A stretch of 9,399 nt of DNA, from positions 1 through 9,399 of the forward strand of contig CAZURR010000090.1 of the NCBI GenBank assembly GCA_964622715.1, written 5' to 3'. Below the pieces are notes generated by a model. The model made no database searches. It saw only the letters and a program-made list of their open reading frames with translations, and was not told the DNA's origin. Source of the DNA: Hyphomicrobium_A sp964622715 (GTDB taxonomy: Bacteria > Pseudomonadota > Alphaproteobacteria > Rhizobiales > Hyphomicrobiaceae). Shown piece after piece: positions 1 to 6,697 of this stretch. The translations under genes and the position numbers were made by a program. The stretch's first letter is position 1, and the number at the start of each line of letters is the position of its first letter.

Positions 1-1205
1 CCGTGGCTCAACGTGCGCCGAGACCGGTTGAACATCCACTTGTCGGGCGTGTCGTGCATGAAAATCGTGTGCTGACTGGGGAATGTGAATTTCACCTTGC
101 CCATGACACTCTTGCGCCCAGATGGCTGCACGACCTCGTAGTCACGAATGTCGGCCTCATACCAATTAATGCTGCGATAATCGAGTGGTTGGCCATCCTT
201 GGACTCAAGCTGCAGGCCGTAAGAGCGGAACATGCTACCGCCGCGACGCAGGTTGGGCCAAAGCTCTCGCACCTTGACCGATTCCGGAACGCGCCACGCC
301 GGCTTGAAGACAATGCTTTTTAGGGGGCGTGTATAAATCGTCGTTTGCTTACCCACTTCGCCGACGACGATGCGTTCTTTATGAATCACCTCACCGTTCT
401 TAACGACGCGCACAATGTACTCAGGCACGTTCGCCAAGATATGCACGTCGCCCATGTCGTCTGGCATCCAGCGCCAATGTTCCATGTTAGCGCGCAGCTT
501 CATCTTCAATGCCTTGCTGCGCGTCTTCAGATAGGCCTGGCGCAGCTTTTCGAACTGCGGATGCTGCGGGTGGAGGCCGCGCAGGTATACGTCGGGCGCT
601 CCTGCGCGTGTGATATCTTCCAGAACAGTTTGGGGATCGAGGAGCTGCGGTTTTCGGTCGAGGTTCGAATTGAGGAGGATTGTTGGGTCGATGATGCGAC
701 CGCCGCGCGCATAGCGGGCGTATTTCAGAATGGCGAGCGAGAGGGCCAATTCGGCCTCTGCAATCTCTTCAGACGATAGATGCAGCCCGCCATCGGTCTG
801 CGCTGCCAATTCAGGTAGCGCAAAGTCTTTGGCCTCAAGCCCCCATTCATCAGCCTTCTTAATTTCGCTGACGATAGCAATGGCCGCTGGCGTTAAACCC
901 TTCTGCGTCAACCAGAGCGGGGCGCTGGCGCGCGCGTTGTAGAAATCAACGAGGACGGCGCGCTCCTTGATCTCTTGGGCGGTGCCTTCGCTGGGTAGGG
1001 CGTTGAGCTTTTCGCGCAGCGCTACAGCAGCCGGACTAGCCGGTGTGGAAGGTTCGCGATTCTTCTCAGCAATTTCCGACGGAGATGCGAGGGCGGGGTC
1101 CGTGACGGCCGTTTGCACCTCGGGCGTGCGCACGTTGGAGGCCGCGTGGCCAGCCAGTGCGGCAAAGAAAATGAGGCAGAACATCCAACCGGTTAAGCGA
1201 ATCAT
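1..1205 (-). CDS. L,D-transpeptidase, YcbB/LdtD type (3' end outside window)
   Basis: This is a periplasmic enzyme that cross-links peptidoglycan stem peptides 3-3 through a Cys nucleophile, independently of penicillin-binding proteins. The start at 1205 is chosen because GAGAGG lies just upstream and the product opens with a good Sec signal peptide (hydrophobic residues about 7-19, AHAAS-like end near 19-23). An in-frame ATG at 1250 is the alternative. Residues 84-240 form the helical YcbB-type N-terminal part, with LWLT at 97-100 and the YARYARGGR segment at 162-170. The catalytic YkuD-like domain follows from MEHWRWMP (241-248), with KPAWRVP at 301-307 and KFTFPSQHTIFMHDTP at 372-387. The frame stays open to the window edge and stops at LSHG, where the family continues CIR(V), so the catalytic Cys lies just outside. 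No peptidoglycan-binding domain is obvious in the visible part. It is transcribed away from the glycosyltransferase. Confidence 0.93.
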   Translation of the reverse strand, partial: MIRLTGWMFCLIFFAALAGHAASNVRTPEVQTAVTDPALASPSEIAEKNREPSTPASPAAVALREKLNALPSEGTAQEIKERAVLVDFYNARASAPLWLTQKGLTPAAIAIVSEIKKADEWGLEAKDFALPELAAQTDGGLHLSSEEIAEAELALSLAILKYARYARGGRIIDPTILLNSNLDRKPQLLDPQTVLEDITRAGAPDVYLRGLHPQHPQFEKLRQAYLKTRSKALKMKLRANMEHWRWMPDDMGDVHILANVPEYIVRVVKNGEVIHKERIVVGEVGKQTTIYTRPLKSIVFKPAWRVPESVKVRELWPNLRRGGSMFRSYGLQLESKDGQPLDYRSINWYEADIRDYEVVQPSGRKSVMGKVKFTFPSQHTIFMHDTPDKWMFNRSRRTLSH

Positions 1206-1565
1206 CAAACCCTCTCGCAGCAACCCAAAAAACGCTAACCGAGCGGCCATTTGATGGCTAGTGCGTAAGCGGACATTGGGCTTGTTTCCCTAGCCTGCGG
1301 CCAGCCACTGTTGCCAAAAAGCAAATTCCCCTTACGTACCACGCTGTCCCGCTCCGATAAGAGGTGCAGCTCGCCTTAATGTTGTGCTCATGCCTTGCTT
1401 CAATCTTCGCACTGTGAGCGTCTTCTAATTCGTCGATATGGCGCCAACGTTCCCGCAAACGGTCTTCGCCCCCAGCAATTGTTTGAACGGTCCAATGCCG
1501 CAGCCAATAAACGTCGCGCTGCATAATCTCGTGCGCAGCCTTGCGAGCGTACCGCGCACATCGTC
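1206..1565. other. intergenic region without a firm gene
   Basis: This 360-bp stretch separates the divergent L,D-transpeptidase and glycosyltransferase genes and should hold both promoters. On the plus strand TTGAAC (1483-1488), a 17-bp spacer and AATAAA (1506-1511) form a weak sigma70-like candidate for the glycosyltransferase. A CATAAT at 1522-1527 lacks a partner. A minus-strand ORF at 1524-1258 could encode 88 residues. Its first ~50 residues are rich in charged and aromatic residues (RDVYWLRHW, ERWRHIDELED), but it has no good ribosome binding site and the second half looks unlike a folded protein. I do not recognise it and do not call it a gene. No RNA gene, terminator hairpin or repeat is evident. 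Confidence 0.5.
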
Positions 1566-2825
1566 ATGAACATCCTCATCTTTACCTTCGGCTCGCGCGG
1601 CGACGTGCAGCCCTACGTCGCACTGGGCGCTGCCCTGCGCGCGCATGGACACGCCGTGACGGTGTCCACGGGGCAGGGCTTCGACGAGATGATCACGGGG
1701 CACGGCCTGGTGTCTGCTTTGGCCTCAATAGACTTTCGCGAAATCGTTAAGTCTCCCGAGGCGCATGCCGCATTGCGGACAGTATCGGGAAAGTTCAAGG
1801 CGATGCGCGCCTTCAAGGGTCTTGTACGCCAGCAAATCGAGGACATGTGGGAAATTGCCCAGGACGTGCGGCCGGACCTCATCATTTATCACCCGAAAGG
1901 CTACGTCGCGCAGCACTTTGCAGAGGCGCTGTCGGTGATTGCAATTCCCACGACGCTGCAACCCGCCTTCGTGCCAACTAGCGCCTTTCCCAGCATCTTC
2001 TTTCCATTTCATGAGCTCGGCCCCACAGGAAACAAGCTCAGCCACTCTGCGCTCAATTGGATCACCGAAAAGGCGCAGGGGTCGATGATAGGCACCTGGC
2101 GAGAGAGGCGTCTCGGGCTCTCCCGAAGGAGTCAAAATAGCTTTTTTACTGGTTACGATCCTTCGGGCCGCGAGGTGCCGCGCCTGCCTGGCTATAGCCA
2201 GGTGCTCGTTTCAAAGCCTGACGATTGGGGCGAACGCGAGCACGTCACTGGCTACTGGTTTATTGCGGCGCAGGATTGGCAGCCTCCCGAAACATTGGCG
2301 CGATTTCTCGAAATGGGCGCGCCGCCAGTTTACGTCGGCTTCGCCAGCATGTCGGCAGACGATGCCAAGAAGCAGACTGAGATTGTCATCGAAGCATTGC
2401 GCAAATCAGGCCAACGCGCGGTATTGGCGACCGGCTGGCGCGGGCTTGCTGATGTCGCGCAATCAGAGTCGATTCACGTCCTCGACGCAGCACCGCATGG
2501 CTGGTTGTTTCCGCGCTGTGCGGCAGTCGTGCATCATGGTGGTGCGGGCACGACGCACGAAGGCCTGCGTTGGGGGCGACCGACCATCATCTGCCCGCTG
2601 TCGGTGGACCAACCTTATTGGGGACGCCGCGTGATGGAAATTGGTGCGGGGCCCAAGCCCATGCCGCAAAAGCATTTGAACAGTGAGGAGCTGGCAGCCG
2701 CGCTCGAAGCGGTGAAGGATCCAGGCATGATTGCGCGCACGGAAAAAATTGGTTTGGCCATGCGCGCAGAGGGTGGTGCTGGCGAAGCTGCGCGGGTGGT
2801 GGATACCTTCTCTGACACCGATTAG
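1566..2825 (+). CDS. GT1 glycosyltransferase, UGT80 / sterol glucosyltransferase-like
   Basis: Predicted inverting GT-B glycosyltransferase of 419 residues that transfers a sugar from a nucleotide sugar to a lipid or other small hydrophobic acceptor, probably at the inner face of the membrane. The N-terminal domain starts with FTFGSRGDVQPYVALG (6-21), the signature of the sterol/lipid UGT branch. The C-terminal donor domain has PPVYVGFASMS (253-263), HHGGAGTT (323-330, donor phosphate binding) and PLSVDQPYWG (344-353, with D348 and Q349 in the donor-sugar site). The length fits bacterial members of the group. There is no signal peptide or membrane segment. The ATG at 1566 gives the canonical beta-strand start of the fold, although no clear Shine-Dalgarno precedes it. 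It ends in TAG. The serine hydrolase follows after 83 bp on the same strand and may be co-transcribed. The acceptor (sterol, hopanoid, glycolipid or polyketide) cannot be told from sequence. Confidence 0.9.
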   Translation: MNILIFTFGSRGDVQPYVALGAALRAHGHAVTVSTGQGFDEMITGHGLVSALASIDFREIVKSPEAHAALRTVSGKFKAMRAFKGLVRQQIEDMWEIAQDVRPDLIIYHPKGYVAQHFAEALSVIAIPTTLQPAFVPTSAFPSIFFPFHELGPTGNKLSHSALNWITEKAQGSMIGTWRERRLGLSRRSQNSFFTGYDPSGREVPRLPGYSQVLVSKPDDWGEREHVTGYWFIAAQDWQPPETLARFLEMGAPPVYVGFASMSADDAKKQTEIVIEALRKSGQRAVLATGWRGLADVAQSESIHVLDAAPHGWLFPRCAAVVHHGGAGTTHEGLRWGRPTIICPLSVDQPYWGRRVMEIGAGPKPMPQKHLNSEELAAALEAVKDPGMIARTEKIGLAMRAEGGAGEAARVVDTFSDTD

Positions 2826-2908
2826 GCCAACCCTTTGATCATACTATGTTAATGCACGTGGCGCAAGACAGCTCTGGTATCAGAGCAGTAAGGGTCGGAG
2901 TGAATCAG

Positions 2909-4177
2909 ATGCGTGCTGGTGGTGATGGAGCGTTTGGTAGCTATCTGCGGCCGGCAGTAAAGACGGCGTGCCTCGTTACCGCGTTCGCTCTTCTAGGCTT
3001 CTTTGGCGAGGCTCAGGCGGTCTCCATTAGAAACTTCCAAGAGGTTGTTGAAGCCTATCTCGCGAAACGCAAAGCGCCAGAGCATATCACCGGCGTGTCA
3101 ACCTATATCTGCCTAGGCGATCTGGGTCCCGCCATCGAGGTCTTCGCCGGTGAAACGTCCGAAAAGAAGGGTGTGCCAGTCTCGGGCGACACGCTTTTCC
3201 AGATCGGCAGCAATACCAAGGGCTTTACCGGTGCCCTCATGCTGGCGCTGGAAGCCGAAGGGAAGCTCAATATCGACCAAACGGTCGGAGATTGGCTACC
3301 GCAGTACCGGGACTGGAAGGAGGTCACGATTAAGCGCCTGCTCAATATGACGAGCGGCCTTCCAACTTACTCAGAGAGTATTCCGCTGAGCCGCCTTTGG
3401 GTGGAGCAACCCAACCGGCACTACACACCGCAAGAGCTTATCGACTATGCCTATCCGAGTAAGACGACGAACCTGCCGCCCAACAGCGGGTATTTCTATT
3501 CCAACACAAACTACATCCTCGCGGGCATGATCGCAGAGAAGGCGGCGGGCAAGCCCTACAAGGAATTGCTGGAAGAAAAGCTGTTCGAGCCGGCGAAGCT
3601 GCGCGACACGTACTATGAGCCGATCGCCTATCCGCCTGATGTTCTCGCACGTACCGCTAGCGGCTACTTCAACAACCCAGACTGCGGCCTTTATGAACCC
3701 GACTGCAAGGAGTCCACGCTGGCGCCGATGATCGGCCGTGATGTGCGCACAGCCGACCTGAGTTGGGGAGGCGCGGCGGGTGGCATCATCTCCACACCAC
3801 GCGATCTTGCGCGCTGGATCCGCGCCGTCTTCGCTGAAAAGATTCTGCCGCCTGAGCAGCTCAAGGAATTTCTCACCTTCATCTCCACTAAAACTGGAAA
3901 GCCGATTGACAAGGTGACGGAGGATGACCCGCGCGGGTTCAGTCTTGGTCTGGTGCGTGTTCTCAAGCCAGAGGTGGGAGCCTTGTGGTTCTATGAGGGT
4001 GAAACACTTGGGTACCGCACAGCGTTTTTGTTCTCGCCAGAAGACGACGTCTTAGTGGCGGCCGCAACCAACAGCCAGCCCTCTGCTGAGGAAGACAAGC
4101 TTGTGCCGATGCTCGCCAAGCTGTTCGTGATGGCGAAGGAAGCGCGAAGCGAATTGGGCTTAGCTAACGATCGTTGA
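2909..4177 (+). CDS. exported serine hydrolase, beta-lactamase/DD-peptidase family (class C-like fold)
   Basis: This 422-residue protein belongs to the beta-lactamase-related serine hydrolases (class C beta-lactamases, D-Ala-D-Ala carboxypeptidases, esterases). The start at 2909 has GGAG eight bases upstream; the longer in-frame ATG at 2846 and a GTG at 2900 are less convincing. A signal peptide is seen at residues 1-37 (hydrophobic 18-33, likely cleavage after AQA), so it acts in the periplasm or outside the cell. Catalytic motifs are S101-N-T-K104 (nucleophile and base) and Y197-S-N199. The third motif, normally HxG or KTG, appears as Y362-E-G364 before ETLGY. An insertion at 254-268 holds two cysteines (C259, C266) that could pair. 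The substrate is unknown: cell-wall peptide, beta-lactam or ester are all possible, and resistance should not be assumed. Its stop lies 15 bp from the convergent queF stop. Confidence 0.9.
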   Translation: MRAGGDGAFGSYLRPAVKTACLVTAFALLGFFGEAQAVSIRNFQEVVEAYLAKRKAPEHITGVSTYICLGDLGPAIEVFAGETSEKKGVPVSGDTLFQIGSNTKGFTGALMLALEAEGKLNIDQTVGDWLPQYRDWKEVTIKRLLNMTSGLPTYSESIPLSRLWVEQPNRHYTPQELIDYAYPSKTTNLPPNSGYFYSNTNYILAGMIAEKAAGKPYKELLEEKLFEPAKLRDTYYEPIAYPPDVLARTASGYFNNPDCGLYEPDCKESTLAPMIGRDVRTADLSWGGAAGGIISTPRDLARWIRAVFAEKILPPEQLKEFLTFISTKTGKPIDKVTEDDPRGFSLGLVRVLKPEVGALWFYEGETLGYRTAFLFSPEDDVLVAAATNSQPSAEEDKLVPMLAKLFVMAKEARSELGLANDR

Positions 4178-4192
4178 TCAGACCCGGCGCGT

Positions 4193-4654
4193 TCACCCGC
4201 GCCCACGGTAGGACGCAACGCCCTGTTCGGGGAGCCAGACGCCGTCCGGCAGAGTTCCTGTTTGCCAGAACACGTCGATCGGCATGCCGCCGCGCGGAAA
4301 CCAGTAGCCGCCGATGCGTAAGAATTGCGGCTCAAGGAGTTCGACGATGCGCTTGCCGATCTTGAGCGTGCAATCTTCATGAAAGCCGCCGTGGTTGCGA
4401 AAGGCATTAAGATAAAGCTTTAGAGACTTGCTCTCCACCAGCCAGTCCTTCGGCACATAATCGATGACGAGGTGCGCAAAGTCGGGCTGTCCGGTCACAG
4501 GGCATAAGCAGGTGAACTCGGGCACGGTGAAACGTGCAACATAGTTTGCGTCAGGGCGCGGGTTTGCAATGCGCTCTAACACCGCCTCCTCAGGGCTTGC
4601 GGGCAGCTTTGTCGCGCGACCGAGGATCGTCACCGGTTTTTCTTTATGGCCCAT
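4193..4654 (-). CDS. queF: NADPH-dependent 7-cyano-7-deazaguanine (preQ0) reductase
   Basis: Reduces the nitrile of preQ0 to the aminomethyl group of preQ1 with two NADPH, the last free-base step before TGT inserts preQ1 into tRNA. The 153-residue product is of the short, unimodular type that forms tunnel-fold oligomers. The QueF signature EFTCLCPVTGQPDFA spans 46-60, with the thioimide-forming C51 and general acid D58. The NADPH-binding motif ESKSLKLYLNAFRNH is at 74-88 and E93 (FHED) contacts substrate. The start at 4654 was chosen because AAAGG lies close upstream and the product begins at the conserved family N-terminus; an upstream in-frame ATG at 4747 lies inside queD. It is the last gene of queE-queD-queF, seven bases after the queD stop, so translational coupling is likely. 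Ends in TGA, convergent with the serine hydrolase gene. Confidence 0.96.
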   Translation of the reverse strand: MGHKEKPVTILGRATKLPASPEEAVLERIANPRPDANYVARFTVPEFTCLCPVTGQPDFAHLVIDYVPKDWLVESKSLKLYLNAFRNHGGFHEDCTLKIGKRIVELLEPQFLRIGGYWFPRGGMPIDVFWQTGTLPDGVWLPEQGVASYRGRG

Positions 4655-4661
4655 GGCGCCT

Positions 4662-5200
4662 TTACTCCGCAGCCAGACGCGTTGGAGGCGGGCCTGAATA
4701 GATGCAGCCCTCGTTGCAGCTGTCGCGCGCGATCTCAATTTCCACAAGCCCCGGCACGCGGTTCTGCAGTCGGTTCCAGAGCCAAATCGCGATGTGCTCC
4801 AGCGTGGGAGATTCCAAGCCTTCGACGTCGTTGAGGAGACGGTGATCGAGCGCGTCGCTTGCGTCGGTCATAGCAGCGGCGAGATCGTCAAAATGGAACA
4901 CATACCCGGTTTCGGGGTCNNNNNNNNNNNNNNNNNNNNNNNNNNNNNNNNNNNNNNNNNNNNNNNNNNNNNNNNNNNNNNNNNNNNNNNNNNNNNNNNN
5001 NNNNNNNNNNNNNNNNNNNCGGTCATAGCAGCGGCGAGATCGTCAAAATGGAACACATACCCGGTTTCGGGGTCAGGCGTCCCGTCGAGCGTCACACGTG
5101 CGCGGAAGGAATGGCCATGCAGGCGCGCGTTCGCCGTGCCCGGCTTGGCACTGGGGAGGAAATGGGCCGCTTCAAAGCGGAACTCTTTGTAAATGCGCAT
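4662..5200 (-). CDS. queD: 6-carboxy-5,6,7,8-tetrahydropterin synthase (interrupted by assembly gap)
   Basis: Converts dihydroneopterin triphosphate to 6-carboxytetrahydropterin, the substrate of QueE. The gene is split by 100 Ns (4920-5019) flanked by an exact 55-bp duplicate. Merging the duplicates and dropping the Ns removes 155 bp and gives a clean 127-residue ORF, close to the ~120 of E. coli QueD, so the gene is probably intact. Zinc ligands are H13, H28 and H30 (EAAHF and RLHGHSF); the catalytic D67-H68 pair is in LDHRLLND, and the C-terminal CNEGCIYSG is family-typical. Two active-site positions deviate: the position of catalytic Cys27 of E. coli holds N24 (GTANARLHGH), and the pterin-anchoring Glu110 aligns with D108. 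GAGAG lies five bases upstream of the ATG. It is the middle gene of queE-queD-queF, 67 bp after queE and 7 bp before queF. Confidence 0.92.
4865..4919. repeat. left copy of 55-bp direct duplicate at the gap
   Basis: These 55 bases directly precede the N run and are identical to 5020-5074, which directly follow it. Both encode the same QueD segment (VFHFDDLAAAMT region). This is an assembly overlap rather than a biological repeat. Confidence 0.97.
4920..5019. other. assembly gap (100 Ns), probably artefactual
   Basis: Exactly 100 Ns, a conventional scaffold placeholder. The two contig ends overlap by exactly 55 bp and the merged sequence reads through queD in frame, so the gap most likely has no missing sequence. 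The overlap length suggests a de Bruijn assembly with k of 55 or close to it, which is inference. Confidence 0.95.
5020..5074. repeat. right copy of 55-bp direct duplicate at the gap
   Basis: Identical to 4865-4919. The right-hand contig starts here and continues into the N-terminal half of queD. It should be collapsed with the left copy when reading the gene. Confidence 0.97.
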
Positions 5201-5267
5201 GCGCGCTCTCTAGGCCATTTTTGGCAGGCGTTCCAGGTATGTCGGCGTCACGGGCAGGAGGTCGTGC

Positions 5268-5894
5268 TCATGGGATACCGATCAGCTTGTGAGTTTGGAG
5301 CGAAAGCCGCCAGTTGGGGTGGGCCTTGCAGTAGGCTATGGCGAGTGCCGTATTTCTCGCCTGGTCGGTCCCGTCCATTGGCTGCAAGAAGCGGTGTTCA
5401 AAGTCCAATGCGTCAAGCGCCGCAGGCTCAAGTTCCGCCTGTGGGAAGACGAGCTTCAGTTCGTGTCCGGTACGTTGGGCAATCTCAGTTCCAGCCTTGG
5501 GGCTGACGCAGATCCAATCGATGGAGGCTGGTACGGGCAGGGTGCCGTTGGTCTCGATCGCGATGATGAAGCCGTGGGCGTGCAGGGCGCCAATGAGCGC
5601 ATCATCTATTTGAAGCATGGGCTCGCCGCCCGTGAGCACCACAAAACGTGTCTCGCCGCCGATCTCCGCACACGCATCGGCGAGCTCGATCGCGGTCTCA
5701 AAGCCCCCGCCGCCGGGGCCATCTGTGCCAACAAAATCCGTGTCGCAAAATCGGCAGTCGGCATCAGCGCGATGGATTTCGCGGCCGGACCACAAGTTGC
5801 AGCCGGCAAAGCGACAGAACACGGCCGGGCGCCCGGTCTGCGCGCCCTCTCCCTGCAGCGTGTGGAAGATCTCTTTCACTGAGTACATGGGCAT
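5268..5894 (-). CDS. queE: 7-carboxy-7-deazaguanine synthase (radical SAM)
   Basis: Radical SAM enzyme that contracts the ring of 6-carboxytetrahydropterin to give 7-carboxy-7-deazaguanine, using a [4Fe-4S] cluster, SAM and Mg2+. The 208-residue product carries the substrate loop EIFHTLQGEG at 8-17 and a CX14CX2C cluster motif (C32, C47, C50) in place of the classical CX3CX2C, as is common for proteobacterial QueE. TGGEP at 88-92 binds SAM, ETNGT is at 114-118 and SPK at 131-133. The ATG at 5894 is used; a second ATG two codons later (5888) has AGG at eight bases and may be the real start. It is the first gene of queE-queD-queF. Upstream, across about 140 bp, lies the divergent DUF2239 gene, so the queE promoter must share that region with the TATCCGG elements. 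Confidence 0.96.
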   Translation of the reverse strand: MPMYSVKEIFHTLQGEGAQTGRPAVFCRFAGCNLWSGREIHRADADCRFCDTDFVGTDGPGGGGFETAIELADACAEIGGETRFVVLTGGEPMLQIDDALIGALHAHGFIIAIETNGTLPVPASIDWICVSPKAGTEIAQRTGHELKLVFPQAELEPAALDALDFEHRFLQPMDGTDQARNTALAIAYCKAHPNWRLSLQTHKLIGIP

Positions 5895-5963
5895 TGCCTA
5901 AAGCAAGATCGTTCTTGATGGAATCGCTTGCGAAGCCCGGGCGGGCCGGCTTCGACTAATTTA

Positions 5964-5976
5964 TATCCGGATAGAA
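5964..5976 (+). promoter_or_regulatory. operator-like element 1 (TATCCGGATAGAA)
   Basis: Contains the perfect 10-bp palindrome TATCCGGATA and abuts the -35 box of the predicted DUF2239 promoter. A near-identical copy lies 28 bp downstream in the same orientation. The arrangement suggests a dimeric regulator binding site; the regulator is unknown. Confidence 0.5.
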
Positions 5977-6005
5977 TTGACAGGGACTTTTTATCCGGGT
6001 AGAAA
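5977..6005 (+). promoter_or_regulatory. predicted sigma70 promoter of the DUF2239 gene
   Basis: A perfect -35 box TTGACA (5977-5982) is followed by a 17-bp spacer and a -10-like TAGAAA (6000-6005, four of six consensus matches). It lies about 30 bp before the GTG start at 6036. The two TATCCGG elements flank and overlap it. Confidence 0.5.
5992..6004 (+). promoter_or_regulatory. operator-like element 2 (TATCCGGGTAGAA)
   Basis: Matches element 1 at 12 of 13 bases. It covers the end of the spacer and most of the -10 box, a position from which a bound protein would block RNA polymerase. Confidence 0.5.
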
Positions 6006-6035
6006 GCCTCGCAAGTCGAACCGGGGGAACCCCAC

Positions 6036-6677
6036 GTGGATCAGCAAAATGACATCGTCTGCACCGCGTTCTGCGGTGATCACTGCATCGCGTGCGGGGC
6101 TTTGCGCCATGTCGCATTGTCGGCGAAAACGGCCAGCGAATGCGGCCGGCCCCATCCTTTTTTCATTTGGGAAAACGCGACGGGGCGCCTGATCGATATT
6201 GATCTCAGCGGAACGGAAGCTGATGTCCTGGCGCGCGTTAAAGATCGCCAGTCGCAGCAGGCACAAGGCAACGGGCCCGACGAAGCTCATAGGCAAAAAC
6301 AGCGCGGGCCTGGGCGTCCTAAGTTGGGCGTGGTCGGCCGCGAGGTGACGCTGCTCCCACGGCACTGGGACTGGTTGCGCACTCAGCCCGGCGGCGCTTC
6401 GGTGGCACTACGCAAATTGGTCGAGCAAGCGCGGCTCGCTAACGCTGATAAAGATCGCGTCGGCCGATTGCGACAAGGAGCCTATGCGTTCCTATCTTTC
6501 ATGTGCGGCGACCGTCCGGGGTTCGAGGAAGCAAGCCGCGCACTGTTCCGTGGCGAGCGGGAGGGCTTTGAAGCGCTCATCGCTGATTGGCCGGTTGATA
6601 TTCGCGATTTCGCAAAGAATCTCGCTGCGGCCGGATTCCAAGAGGACGCAGCGGCGACACGAACCATTGACACTTGA
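6036..6677 (+). CDS. DUF2239 family protein
   Basis: Conserved protein of unknown function, 213 residues, cytoplasmic (no signal peptide or membrane segment). Recognised by the family core GPGRPKLGVVGREVTLLPRHWDWL at 91-114 followed by QPGGASVALRKLVEQAR (117-133), which has the strand-helix-helix look of a ribbon-helix-helix unit, and by the C-terminal FMCGDRPGFEEASRALF (155-171). The N-terminal domain (about 8-67) carries the family pattern ending FIWENATGRLIDIDLSG. The start is GTG, supported by GGGGGA seven bases upstream. Unusual here are five cysteines in the first 36 residues (C9, C13, C17, C20, C36), which could bind metal. The gene is alone on the plus strand between queE (divergent) and dps (convergent, stops 20 bp apart). 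The promoter elements upstream suggest tight control by a dedicated regulator. Confidence 0.85.
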   Translation: MDQQNDIVCTAFCGDHCIACGALRHVALSAKTASECGRPHPFFIWENATGRLIDIDLSGTEADVLARVKDRQSQQAQGNGPDEAHRQKQRGPGRPKLGVVGREVTLLPRHWDWLRTQPGGASVALRKLVEQARLANADKDRVGRLRQGAYAFLSFMCGDRPGFEEASRALFRGEREGFEALIADWPVDIRDFAKNLAAAGFQEDAAATRTIDT

Positions 6678-6697
6678 TCACATGATCTAGCGTCGGC

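Noticed and set aside
3..779. Plus-strand ORFs of 106 and 144 residues at the left edge
   Set aside because: They lie antisense to the L,D-transpeptidase, whose uninterrupted minus-strand frame has clear family motifs.
4167..4176. Palindrome AACGATCGTT between the convergent serine hydrolase and queF stops as a terminator
   Set aside because: Only 10 bp, AT-rich ends, no loop and no T tract.
4865..5074. Biological tandem duplication within queD
   Set aside because: Copies end exactly at the N run on both sides and a merged reading restores the gene; this is a scaffold join.
5289..5882. 197-residue plus-strand ORF
   Set aside because: Antisense to queE, which has a full radical SAM signature.
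6676..6687. Inverted repeat GATCACATGATC between the DUF2239 and dps stops as a terminator
   Set aside because: Five-base arms with a two-base loop, no GC stem and no T tract on either side.
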